NCBI GenBank assembly: GCA_964619885.1
Contig: CAZUGA010000050.1
Coordinates: 1-28,735, forward strand
DNA from: CAZUGA01 sp964619885
GTDB taxonomy: Bacteria; Pseudomonadota; Gammaproteobacteria; Methylococcales; UBA1147
Length of the DNA stretch: 28,735 nucleotides
Direction: 5' to 3'
Under the pieces are notes generated by a model. The model saw only the letters and a program-made list of their open reading frames with translations. It was not told the DNA's origin and did no database searches. The stretch's first letter is position 1. Every line of letters begins with the position of its first letter. Below are positions 8,501 to 15,442 of the stretch, piece after piece. The translations under genes were made by a program, and so were the position numbers.

Positions 8501-8675
8501 CGATTACGAATGCACCAAACGTGACCGGTTCTACCAATTGGGAGCGCAGTCTATCAGCTACTTTAGAATCTGAACTGACATTCAGCGGATTTTGTGTTGA
8601 ACCATAGCGGCGGCCGCCATTCATCGACGTTGTAATGCTTGGTACAATGTTTGTTTCCGTATTCTCAGTATCCAT
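5550..8675 (-). CDS. Winged-helix / AAA ATPase / helical-repeat transcriptional regulator
   Basis: A 1041-residue cytoplasmic regulator. Residues about 50-147 form an OmpR/CadC-type winged helix (LTPKAFSVLHCLVQSAGNLL, then RDELFDKVWPG and ETVPKRGYRFIC). Residues about 170-400 form an AAA/STAND-like ATPase with Walker A GEPGIGKTTL (about 199-208) and Walker B LLILVFEDLHW. Residues about 560-1020 are helical, TPR-like repeats (for example AQFLFQLSEQLDDSGYLLEA, YSLVFAIHNLTLVHLYRCDG). This architecture is known for large signal-integrating activators in Proteobacteria: a ligand or partner binds the repeats, nucleotide switching drives multimerisation, and the winged helix binds DNA. The ATG at 8673-8675 is supported by the frame. 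The gene diverges from the AraC gene at 8812 across 136 nt, suggesting coupled regulation. The ligand and target genes are unknown. Confidence 0.88.
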   Translation of the reverse strand: MDTENTETNIVPSITTSMNGGRRYGSTQNPLNVSSDSKVADRLRSQLVEPVTFGAFVIDPIDAVLLRNNISLSLTPKAFSVLHCLVQSAGNLLTRDELFDKVWPGVIVTDAALTVCIREIRAVLQDDVKNPTYIETVPKRGYRFICETSSQMCYAGSADNYANFVDQDLVVGRELALGVLNDCLQKANLGHRQFVFINGEPGIGKTTLVNAFIQLNINDCHLWTASGQCIEHFSATEAYSPILDAMGDLARQQGDAFTEILGCHAPTWLEHIPEIEDAANRRASTKKSQTGLQHSMLRELTSALESATSNRLLILVFEDLHWCDRSSVDLLSFLARRSSPARLLIIGTYRSIDAATVNHSIAAVNHDLHQRQLCVTVPLDFLDRHLVGLYLARTFPNHEFPQEFVTMVHEQSEGNPLFMLNVINYLSNTGFIKKADQKWVLTGPVADLNHCLPDDLKLMIMRQIERLDPDTQKLLEAASVAGYPGGVATRFTQTEVAEVLEMEMLEAENRLEDLARSGHFLRSSGESEWPDGSFSNRYEFTHVMYQKVLYSRVSTYRRSQIHRQLGLRLEQGYQDSHNEIANRLAVHFEEGRDYWRTVKYLKLLAQTVAERGAGREALHTVTKALSLIEKLTPSEERDRMELSLLLIKAPVITISHGNAAPEIEDCYQRAGQLCEKLGEKAEQFRVLFGLRSLYTIRGDLQKAKQLAQFLFQLSEQLDDSGYLLEAEVGLASSLFFTGNHRASYKHALRGIALYDKQRHEGHAALYGLDPGVFCYARVGQTLWTLGFPDQALDYELRALALAESLDHPYSLVFAIHNLTLVHLYRCDGEAALPSAKRGTELALKFGFSFLTAWAYHLRAWTYALVGDTNRANEDITRAMQTERPDAPAADSYLSVFLAESYRLVGNIADGQSILASPSREHCYDIQRQYLQAELMVLESDKGSQRDCAEELFEAACRNARKQGMKAYELRVSIGLSQLYFKQQRYTEAYDCLREITGWFTEGLDTYEVRQAQCLLENLSTRLKQQKKGSNVVYLNAGTDAV

Positions 8676-8744
8676 CGATTTGAATCACACATTAAGAACG
8701 AAATAACATGCCCCTAATCTACATTCTGATGGATTTCATGACCA

Positions 8745-8781
8745 GTACGAATCGTCTTGGAATATTGACTTTCCGTACGAA
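8745..8781. promoter_or_regulatory. GTACGAA direct repeats in the divergent regulator spacer
   Basis: GTACGAA occurs at 8745-8751 and 8775-8781 in the same orientation, 30 bp apart (about three helical turns). The second copy ends 30 nt before the AraC ATG. AraC-family proteins often bind direct repeats, so these could be operator half-sites. The match is short and could be chance. Confidence 0.3.
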
Positions 8782-8811
8782 AATTTCCTAGCAACTTAGA
8801 AGAGGACGTCT

Positions 8812-9738
8812 ATGGATATAGTCAGCGATATATGTCGTTCAATCAGGCTGGAAGGAAGCGTTTTTTTTCGATCCGATCTTTCAGCCCCTTGGGGTATTGA
8901 GTTGCCGGCCGCTCACGAACCGCGGTTTCATGTCGTGTTGGATGGATCGATGTGGTATCAGACTGATCTGATGTCAGAAGCGAAACAGATGAACACTGGC
9001 GATATTATCATCATTCCAGAGGGTGAATGGCATTGGATCGCCGATCGTCCCGGCCAGCACTGCTATCCCAGCGCTGAAGTTGGAGTAGCTGCCAACGAAG
9101 GACGTCCGATGTTTCAAGGGGAAACCACCGATACGAAACTTTTATGCGGTTTGTTTCGATTTGACAAGTCGATCGAACACCCATTGATGAGCGCGTTGCC
9201 GCCGCTATTAGAATTACCCAGCAATCATTTGCCCGGTCACAATTTTTTGATGCAGACAGCGACATGGATGTTTGACGAATTTAATCAGGCGACTCCCGGA
9301 TCTGAGATTCTAGTGGACCGTCTATGCGAAATATTTTTTATCCAAGCCTTGCGCAATATCCAGGAAATCCAGAAATATTCAACGGGATTTTTGGCTGCAC
9401 TCAAAGATCCACGGATCAATAAAGCCCTGCAACTTATCCATAATCAGCCAGAAATGCCGTGGACACTAGATGATTTGGCCGCCCAAGTCGCGATGTCCCG
9501 AGCAGTCTTCGCAGACCGCTTCAACAATCTAGTCGGTTCACCGCCAAAAACCTATCTGACGGCGTGGCGGATGCGGCAAGCGCTAAATTTGATCAAAGAA
9601 ACGGTACTACCGGTTATTACCATTGCCGCAAAGGTCGGTTATACTTCGGATGCGACATTCAATCGAGCATTTCAACGCTATTTCGAGATCACACCAGCCG
9701 AATATCGTAAAAACCTTGAACTGGTCGCGGGAGCCTAA
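8812..9738 (+). CDS. AraC-family transcriptional regulator with cupin sensor domain
   Basis: A 308-residue DNA-binding regulator. Residues about 10-190 form a cupin-type sensor (FHVVLDGSMWYQTD and MNTGDIIIIPEGEWHWIAD are visible). Residues about 205-305 form the double helix-turn-helix of AraC proteins: WTLDDLAAQVAMSRAVFADR is helix pair one, and IAAKVGYTSDATFNRAFQRY followed by TPAEYRK is helix pair two plus the family signature. Length and order match the cupin_6/AraC subgroup, whose ligands are often small organic molecules; the ligand here is unknown. The ATG at 8812 has AGAGGA about 8 nt upstream. The gene diverges from the large winged-helix/AAA gene. Downstream and convergent is the exported beta-propeller, which may or may not be a target. 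Confidence 0.93.
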   Translation: MDIVSDICRSIRLEGSVFFRSDLSAPWGIELPAAHEPRFHVVLDGSMWYQTDLMSEAKQMNTGDIIIIPEGEWHWIADRPGQHCYPSAEVGVAANEGRPMFQGETTDTKLLCGLFRFDKSIEHPLMSALPPLLELPSNHLPGHNFLMQTATWMFDEFNQATPGSEILVDRLCEIFFIQALRNIQEIQKYSTGFLAALKDPRINKALQLIHNQPEMPWTLDDLAAQVAMSRAVFADRFNNLVGSPPKTYLTAWRMRQALNLIKETVLPVITIAAKVGYTSDATFNRAFQRYFEITPAEYRKNLELVAGA

Positions 9739-9947
9739 ATTGATTACCACCGATCATCAATATTTGCTTGGAACGTCCACGAACGGGTCGTACGTGAATT
9801 CGAATCATTGGAGATAATCCACGGAATAGGTAAAAATCTAAAGAACCGATTTCCAAATGCGTCAGCCTAACAATGGGCAACATTGCAAACGATAAAAGAC
9901 CTCCTTGTCTTAATATCGATATCCAGTATTGCTAATTTAGTCCGCTA

Positions 9948-11075
9948 TTAACGAGAAATAATACCCGTAACGCTGGTCGGAACCGGAACAGATCCTCTTC
10001 CAAAAATTCGCATGGCGCGATTTACACTAAACGCACGAATCTGACCATCACCATTGTTCAACGTATAGAAGAACTGGTTATTCTGGGTTATAACAGCGTC
10101 CCTCGGTGCGGCGCCGGTCGACACTTGAAAATCCGCGTTAGATCTAAAAAATGGTTCAATTGTCCCGTCGAAGTTAATTCTGTAAGGCGATACTGTACCG
10201 CTACCCGTATTTACCGAATAGCCTACGGTCTGATCACTGGACAAGACCGTCCAGCAGGTCGCATCGCCTTGATCGATCAGGTCGACCAATGATGAAACTT
10301 CCCCGGTTTCACGATTTACCCGATAAGATGCGGTAACCCCTTGACCACCACCGTTGGCTTCAGTAATAAAGACATAGTCTCGGTCACCGAATTCGAAACC
10401 AAACGGGGTAGGTACCGCAGAAGGACGCTTCAACGGATTGAGAGCCGGCGTATTATCAGCTTGCATCAGGTAGGTTGTCAGCGTATTAGTGGCTTTCTCG
10501 GTTATCAACAGCACAGTTCCGGATTTGTTAAAACCAATCTGCGCCGGCGCGGTAAGCTGGGTATTGTCTATAATCCGGGTAGAATCAGGTATTGCGACCA
10601 ATTCACCAACACCATTAAACTCAAAACCACTGATGGTATCGTAACGGTTTTCGGGCGCATCCTCGGCCAAACCACTGCCTTCATTAAGCACATAAACCAG
10701 CGTACCGAATACAGTTACGCTAATGGCAGAATGACCACCAGAAGCTACTCTGTTAACAAATTGCAGGCCTCTTGGTTGCAATCTAAAGCTGGTAACCGAT
10801 CCATCACCCGCATTGGCCACAAACATCCACCAATCACTAGCGTCGGTTGCTAACGCAGCCTGATTTCCGATCGGTGCACCGGTACCAGTGCCACCAGTTG
10901 GAAAACTTCCAATTTCAGTCAAATTGCCCGCTTGGTTTCGAATATCAAACGCAATAACCCGGTTTCCGCCGAGTTCATTACTCGACGTATAAATAATAGC
11001 CGCGGCAGGCATGCTTATGCCCAACATCATAAAAAGCACGGCGATAATTGTAAATTTTTGCCTTTTGAGTTTCAT
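9948..11075 (-). CDS. Exported beta-propeller protein, lactonase/YncE-like
   Basis: A 375-residue protein with a clear signal peptide: basic MKLKRQK, a hydrophobic core and cleavage near AAA (about residue 26). The mature part reads as repeated propeller blades (VIAFDIRNQAGNLTEIG, WWMFVANAGDGSVTSFRLQP, TLVYVLNEGSG, FFYTLNNGDGQIRAFSV). The pattern resembles the 6-phosphogluconolactonase/carboxymuconate cyclase-like family, many members of which are periplasmic or secreted with unknown activity, so a lactonase reaction should not be assumed. The ATG at 11073-11075 has an AGGAGA ribosome site about 9 nt upstream. It is a single gene. A small stem (AAGAC/GTCTT, 9896-9911) lies beyond the stop and is followed by TTTT on the minus strand, a weak terminator candidate. 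It has no PEP-CTERM tail. It could be a T2SS substrate, but that is speculation. Confidence 0.8.
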   Translation of the reverse strand: MKLKRQKFTIIAVLFMMLGISMPAAAIIYTSSNELGGNRVIAFDIRNQAGNLTEIGSFPTGGTGTGAPIGNQAALATDASDWWMFVANAGDGSVTSFRLQPRGLQFVNRVASGGHSAISVTVFGTLVYVLNEGSGLAEDAPENRYDTISGFEFNGVGELVAIPDSTRIIDNTQLTAPAQIGFNKSGTVLLITEKATNTLTTYLMQADNTPALNPLKRPSAVPTPFGFEFGDRDYVFITEANGGGQGVTASYRVNRETGEVSSLVDLIDQGDATCWTVLSSDQTVGYSVNTGSGTVSPYRINFDGTIEPFFRSNADFQVSTGAAPRDAVITQNNQFFYTLNNGDGQIRAFSVNRAMRIFGRGSVPVPTSVTGIISR

Positions 11076-11330
11076 TTGTTTGGTCTCCTAGTGTCTGAAC
11101 GGCATTAGATATCCCATTTAATCAATTCCGCGATTGCCCCACTATTACTATCCAATGCAAATCTAGGCTTGGATCGGCGGTTAAACAAAGCAGGGATGCC
11201 CAACCATTCTGGTTTAGCCTGGTGGATACCAGGTTGGGGACTAGATTAATGCAACCACCCAAACAAAGTCCTAAGAAACCAGTAAGAAAATTCTAAGAAT
11301 GAGCTAACACGATTTATTCAATTTTACTTT
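11076..11330. other. Gene-free stretch upstream of the propeller gene
   Basis: It contains the 5' region of the minus-strand propeller gene and a strong compound hairpin (11199-11238). No open frame with recognisable protein was found on either strand. No clear promoter was identified. Confidence 0.5.
11199..11238. repeat. Compound inverted repeat
   Basis: Outer arms CCCAA (11199-11203) and TTGGG (11234-11238) enclose a perfect inner hairpin, CCTGGT (11218-11223) with ACCAGG (11228-11233) and loop GGAT. An alternative pairing uses CCCAACC with GGTTGGG. It has no T-tract. It could be an operator, an RNA structure or a small dispersed repeat unit. Confidence 0.35.
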
Positions 11331-11543
11331 CTATTTAACCGGGGTAGGCATCAAAAAAAGGGTTCCAGTCTTTCCTATCGATTAACACCAAAAGACGCGA
11401 ACACAATTAAAAATCCCGGTGCAATGCTACGAACAGATTCCGCATCGAACACAGCGACTGCACCTGTGCCGGAACCCATGCCACTAGCATTGATCGCGAT
11501 TAGCTTGATTGGCATCGGATTTTTCGACCGGAATAAGAGTACA
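11331..11543 (+). pseudogene. PEP-CTERM protein C-terminal relic
   Basis: In one frame the sequence reads NPGAMLRTDSASNTATAP and then VPEPMPLALIAISLIGIGFF followed by DRNKS. This is a complete PEP-CTERM sorting signal: the VPEP motif, a hydrophobic helix and a basic end. In living proteins the stop follows the basic cluster. Here the frame runs on through a terminator hairpin to 11744, and upstream coding sense fades before about 11360. An ATG at 11424 would make only a tail fragment without a signal peptide. I infer the 3' remnant of a deleted or decayed surface or exopolysaccharide-associated protein. An exosortase system elsewhere in the genome, now or formerly, is implied. Exact ends are approximate. 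Confidence 0.6.
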
Positions 11544-11582
11544 ATAAACACGCTTAACCGGAAACCTCAACGAATCCGTACT

Positions 11583-11610
11583 AAAAACCGCACATTGTGC
11601 GGTTTTTTTT
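11583..11610 (+). terminator. Intrinsic terminator
   Basis: Stem AAAAACCGCAC (11583-11593) pairs perfectly with GTGCGGTTTTT (11597-11607), loop ATT, and the T-run extends to 11610. This is a classical Rho-independent terminator on the plus strand and, because of the A-run, could work on both strands. It probably served the PEP-CTERM gene whose relic precedes it. Confidence 0.85.
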
Positions 11611-11736
11611 CGCTTAAAGCACCAGATCCATTAGACATAAATTTCACATCAAATTTTTATTTCGTACCTCGACTAATTTCAGCTATTCTTGTCTCTAGGA
11701 AACCCAACACCCATCTGGCGACAAGGAGACCGAAAA

Positions 11737-12531
11737 ATGGATGAAATCGAAGATGCTACCCAACCAACCGACGAGCCAAACCGCCGGTTGGAAAATCGGC
11801 TACCTTTCACCGGACTTCGATTAAAGGTTCGCCGGCGCGGAATGTCCCGCTTGCGAAAATATGAAGAGTGCTACTCCATAGACTTGAGCAATAGCGGCTT
11901 GGCATTTTCGTCCAATACCCTGCAACTTTCCGAATTGGAAAAAGTTGACTTCGTACTAACGTTCCAGAACCAGACTATCCAAGGTACCGCGTTAGTCCGC
12001 TATATCCAGGCCTTTGAAAACCACACCCAATATGGGTTGATGTTTATACAGGCGTTACCTGAATTGGATACTGTGCTGGGAGCGGATAATCTGACAACCC
12101 AGGAAATCAAACATCTCGCTGGATCAATGGCAGAACACCTTGCTTATTCCATTCAGGAGAAAAATGACGGACGATTGCGTATAAGAAGGCAACGCCAACA
12201 ATTGTGTGACGCCTTATACGCTTATTTTGAAAGACTTGGTCAAATGGGGATTCGGCTTCCTGACGTTCATCATACCGGTGAAGTGTGGACCCAGGCTGAT
12301 GCGGCGGTAGAAATTGATGAAAAATCCGGAAACATTCTATTCTTTCATTATGTCGCTGATACTGATGAATTTAAGCAAGAATCCATTACTACATCCACCA
12401 CGGATGGAAAGGGAATATTTGAATATACCAGTAGCGACGGCACAAGCTTTAGAACCTTGTTTGAAATACTCAGTTATATTAGCGATGAAATATCACTAGT
12501 CGCCAAACTTGCCCATCTGTACCCTGAATAA
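11737..12531 (+). CDS. PilZ-domain c-di-GMP-binding protein
   Basis: A 264-residue cytoplasmic protein. Residues about 12-115 form a PilZ domain with both ligand motifs intact: RLENR (RxxxR), and DLSNSGLAF matching D/NxSxxG. It is therefore expected to bind c-di-GMP. Residues about 125-264 form a second region I do not recognise, beginning with a charged helical stretch (QEKNDGRLRIRRQRQQLCDA) and ending in a mixed region (KSGNILFFHYVADTDEFKQE). I chose the ATG at 11737 because AAGGAG lies about 10 nt before it. A frame extension to 11689 has no ribosome site. It stands alone after a strong terminator and converges on the T2SS secretin gene. Its partner process (motility, export, polysaccharide) is not shown by the sequence. 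Confidence 0.88.
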   Translation: MDEIEDATQPTDEPNRRLENRLPFTGLRLKVRRRGMSRLRKYEECYSIDLSNSGLAFSSNTLQLSELEKVDFVLTFQNQTIQGTALVRYIQAFENHTQYGLMFIQALPELDTVLGADNLTTQEIKHLAGSMAEHLAYSIQEKNDGRLRIRRQRQQLCDALYAYFERLGQMGIRLPDVHHTGEVWTQADAAVEIDEKSGNILFFHYVADTDEFKQESITTSTTDGKGIFEYTSSDGTSFRTLFEILSYISDEISLVAKLAHLYPE

Positions 12532-12540
12532 ATTCAAATA

Positions 12541-12589
12541 TTAGGATTTAGCGCACATCCAACTGATCCTAACTTTAGGGGTATCCTAA
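12541..12589. repeat. Alternating TTAGG / CCTAA stems between convergent genes
   Basis: TTAGGAT (12541-12547) can pair with ATCCTAA at 12566-12572 or at 12583-12589, and TTAGG (12575-12579) pairs with CCTAA (12585-12589) around a 5-nt loop. The set lies in the 93-nt gap between the PilZ stop and the gspD stop, where a shared bidirectional terminator would be expected. It has no T-tract longer than three. Confidence 0.35.
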
Positions 12590-12624
12590 GAAATTGTTCA
12601 AAATTTCGACCAAGCCCTAAAAAA

Positions 12625-14862
12625 TTAAGGACTATAGGCTTTAGTTTTTGCGTCAGCGGGTTCGGGTGTATCGGGCATCGGGTAGTCATCTTCCTCTGCT
12701 ACTTCTTCGTAAAGCCCAGTTAACTTACGTTTGAATTCATTGGTAATTAGTGCGCTATCGGCACGATTCTGTACCACACGCGGGGTAATCAAAATCACTA
12801 ATTCAGTACGATCCAGATTTTTGGTTGTTTCACCGAATAACCAGCCGACCCAAGGAATTTTGCTTAAAAACGGTATGCCATTACCGCTTCTGGAACGCTG
12901 ATCTTGGATCAATCCTCCCAAAACAATCGTTTCACCGCTTTGTACCGCTATCGAGCTTTGAATTTTACGTTGCTGAATAGTGGGCGAATCTAAGCCTGAA
13001 GTCGTAGTGACAACCGCATCATTAACCTCTTGTTCGACCTCCATTATGACCAAACCACCGGCATTAACACGAGGCTTAATTTTCAGGGTAACCCCGGTGT
13101 CTACCAATTGGATTTGGTTTGTAATAATCGCATTTGTACCATCGTCGGTTGTAGTCGTGCTACTTGTATTGGTAGATTGCGATGTCGCGATAGGTACCTG
13201 GTCACCGACATTGATGAAAGCTTCTTGGTTATTAAGCACCATCAAAGACGGCGATGACACAACATTTATTTTATTATCGGTCGCCAACGCGGTGAAAACC
13301 GCGCGTATCGTTCCGGCGTTGTTTAGCAAAGAGTAACTGAATCCCTGGCCCGCGCCTGCCAATGGCTGACCTCCCGGCCCAATATTGGGTGTTGTGTCGC
13401 TCAAAACGGCGGTCGCACCATAGGGTCCGATCGAGTGTCTAAAAAACCATTGCACGCCATATTGCAACTCATCCGTCAGGGAAACCTCGACGACGGTTGC
13501 GTCGATAAGCACCTGCAACGGCGACACATCGAGTTGACTAATCACTTTTTTCAAGATTTCGTAGGCTTGCGCCGTAGCCACGATGACCAAAGAATTATTC
13601 TTCTCATCCGGAATAATCCTGACATCCTGAACAGCACCGACATTGAACTTGCTCGCAGCCGCTCTCGCTTTGGCCTGATTTCCGCTGTCGCCAGAAGGCT
13701 TGTCTCCACTGATTTCCGACGCTTTTCGGCCCGGTGCTAGCTGTGCTTTAGGAGTGGAACTTTTCTTACTGTCGCTGAATATGTCATTTAAAATACTGGC
13801 CAAATCTGCGGCTTCGACATTTTGAACGCGGTAAACATATACCCCACCGGCACCGGCACCAGTCTCCTCAACGCTACGATCTAATCGGTCTAACCAGGCT
13901 CGGGCTTCGCGTAAATAACCAGGTTGCGGGGTGATTACCATTATCGAATTCATTCGTTCTATAGGAACCAACCGAAACATACCCGATAAAGGCGTCTCTG
14001 TTTCGCTGCCAAAGATACTCTCTAGTTCGCCAGAGATGGTTGCCACATCCACATTCTTCAATGGATACAATAAAACCGACATCCCTTTTAAAAGATTTAC
14101 GTCGAAAATTTGGATGGTATCGAGAATGTTATCCAGTTCAGCGCCCGTTCCAGCAACCATGAGTAAATTGCGTGAAACATCGGCGCGAATGATTGAATTG
14201 GGTGGCAACAATGGTTCTAGGATTTTTTGCATCTCCTCAACGCCAACATATTGAAGCGGCACTATGCGTATTTGGTATCCGTTCGGCACCCCTCCGGTTC
14301 CAGCTATGCTCAAGCGAGGTTTATTGGCACCTTGCAGTGCATTTGCGGCGGGTTCAATTCTATAGCCACCATCACTTTTTATCAGTACCGCGCCGTTCAT
14401 CCGCAGTAACATTTCAAGTGTCGGTATCAATTCTTCTTGGGTCAAGGGCCGGGTAGTCTGCAAAGTTACCCGGCCGGAAACCGTGGGTGCGAGCACATAG
14501 TTCTTACCCAAAGTATCGCTCAGAATAACCTTCGCCACTTCGCCCAGGTCGGCGTCATCAAAATTCAACGTGTACTTGCCGGTTCCTGGTTGCCGGCCTT
14601 TCCCTTTGCGCGCAGCGGCAGAATTAATGAATGTTCCTGATCCCGGGTACATTTCAACGGCAGGTGCCTTATTTGATTTGTCCGCATTCACCTTATCCAA
14701 TTCAGTAAATTGAGCGTCATGGTCTTGTTTATCATCTTCACTGACGACACCGACCGGCTCTAGCGGTAACTTGTCCCGCATCGAAGGTCCGAGGGATTCG
14801 CAACTATAAAGAAAAATCGCAGCAAAACAAAAAGCTATCCGCTTGACACTATGTAAATTCAT
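12625..14862 (-). CDS. gspD: T2SS secretin GspD (lipoprotein type)
   Basis: The 745-residue outer-membrane secretin forms the exit channel of the type II secretion system. A short signal peptide ends in a lipobox LYSC (Cys about 20) followed by Glu, so the protein is probably lipidated and sorted to the outer membrane without a separate pilotin. N0 lies at about 95-175 (YTLNFDDADLGEVAKVILSD). N1-N3 follow (YQIRIVPLQYVGVEEMQKIL, GVYVYRVQNVEAADLASILN, QDVRIIPDEKNNSLVIVATA). The secretin core is about 440-705, with VPIATSQSTNTSSTTTTDDG, the conserved VDTGVTLKIKPRVN and SGETIVLGGLIQD, and GIPFLSKIPWVGWLFG. A Ser/Gly/Lys-rich insert lies within N3, as in other secretins. It is the last gene of the cluster; its ATG overlaps the stop of the preceding gene as ATGA. 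Confidence 0.96.
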   Translation of the reverse strand: MNLHSVKRIAFCFAAIFLYSCESLGPSMRDKLPLEPVGVVSEDDKQDHDAQFTELDKVNADKSNKAPAVEMYPGSGTFINSAAARKGKGRQPGTGKYTLNFDDADLGEVAKVILSDTLGKNYVLAPTVSGRVTLQTTRPLTQEELIPTLEMLLRMNGAVLIKSDGGYRIEPAANALQGANKPRLSIAGTGGVPNGYQIRIVPLQYVGVEEMQKILEPLLPPNSIIRADVSRNLLMVAGTGAELDNILDTIQIFDVNLLKGMSVLLYPLKNVDVATISGELESIFGSETETPLSGMFRLVPIERMNSIMVITPQPGYLREARAWLDRLDRSVEETGAGAGGVYVYRVQNVEAADLASILNDIFSDSKKSSTPKAQLAPGRKASEISGDKPSGDSGNQAKARAAASKFNVGAVQDVRIIPDEKNNSLVIVATAQAYEILKKVISQLDVSPLQVLIDATVVEVSLTDELQYGVQWFFRHSIGPYGATAVLSDTTPNIGPGGQPLAGAGQGFSYSLLNNAGTIRAVFTALATDNKINVVSSPSLMVLNNQEAFINVGDQVPIATSQSTNTSSTTTTDDGTNAIITNQIQLVDTGVTLKIKPRVNAGGLVIMEVEQEVNDAVVTTTSGLDSPTIQQRKIQSSIAVQSGETIVLGGLIQDQRSRSGNGIPFLSKIPWVGWLFGETTKNLDRTELVILITPRVVQNRADSALITNEFKRKLTGLYEEVAEEDDYPMPDTPEPADAKTKAYSP

Positions 14863-15437
14863 GTTTTGGGTCCACCCTGTTTATTCTTCACGTTTCGTCG
14901 TTTTTGTCTTTTGGCTGCCGGCTGTCTCTTTGCCGGCGCAACCTTAGGTTTGGGCTTTCGCAACATCAATTCATGGTTTGCGCCGCCTTGGACTACAACT
15001 ACTTTATCTTTATATAATTCCACAACAAACCACCCGTCTACCGATTCGTCTTTGCGTACTCTGCGATACTTTCCCTGATTGTCCTTGAGTAACGCCGTCA
15101 TTCCCTGAGGGCTCATTACAACACCCATCAGCTGCATATTCATCTTGGTATTTTGCACCACATGCGTAGTGGAAGGCGACGTTTGCTCCGTGACCGGTCG
15201 CCGCCCTTTTACCATAAGTGGCCGCTCAACTATGGCTTCATATTGATCTTGTGGCGGCAATGAAAACTCTTGCATTTGAATATTATGGATCGAAACGTTT
15301 GGCGTAACCTGCTCCTTCATCTTTTGTTTAGATTGGCCAATGCTAATTTTGAAATATCCCCATTCTGCTGCACATATCACTGCAAATATCCCGCACAATC
15401 CAAGTAATAAATGCGTTAATCCTGGCTCTTTCTTCAT
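14859..15437 (-). CDS. T2SS inner-membrane protein, XpsN/GspC-like
   Basis: A 192-residue bitopic protein with one N-terminal membrane segment (about 8-28, LLLGLCGIFAVICAAEWGYF), a linker, then a periplasmic HR-like domain at about 96-158 (MNMQLMGVVMSPQGMTALLK ... VELYKDKVVVV) and a basic Lys/Arg/Pro/Ala tail. In T2SS, GspC links the inner-membrane LM platform to the secretin N0 domain. Here the gene lies between gspM and gspD, the place of xpsN in the Xanthomonas cluster, whose product stands in for GspC. It is shorter than GspC and has no PDZ domain. Its stop overlaps the gspD start (ATGA), and it starts 5 nt after gspM, so translation is probably coupled. The tail is unlike GspC and might contact nucleic acid or the cell wall; this is unproven. 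Confidence 0.82.
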   Translation of the reverse strand: MKKEPGLTHLLLGLCGIFAVICAAEWGYFKISIGQSKQKMKEQVTPNVSIHNIQMQEFSLPPQDQYEAIVERPLMVKGRRPVTEQTSPSTTHVVQNTKMNMQLMGVVMSPQGMTALLKDNQGKYRRVRKDESVDGWFVVELYKDKVVVVQGGANHELMLRKPKPKVAPAKRQPAAKRQKRRNVKNKQGGPKT

Positions 15438-15442
15438 ACTTT

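Noticed and set aside
8765..8792. TTGACT box as a -35 for the AraC gene
   Set aside because: The hexamer is good, but the position 17 nt downstream (CTAGCA) does not resemble a -10.
10341..10853. Plus-strand 170-residue frame
   Set aside because: Antisense shadow of the beta-propeller gene; its peptide has no domain and is rich in Arg, Thr and Ser, as expected from the complement of a propeller.
9948..11075. PEP-CTERM tail on the beta-propeller protein
   Set aside because: The C-terminus ends PVPTSVTGIISR with no hydrophobic helix after it, so it is not a sorting signal.
13931..14456. Plus-strand frames opposite gspD
   Set aside because: The secretin frame on the other strand is continuous and conserved; these are shadows.
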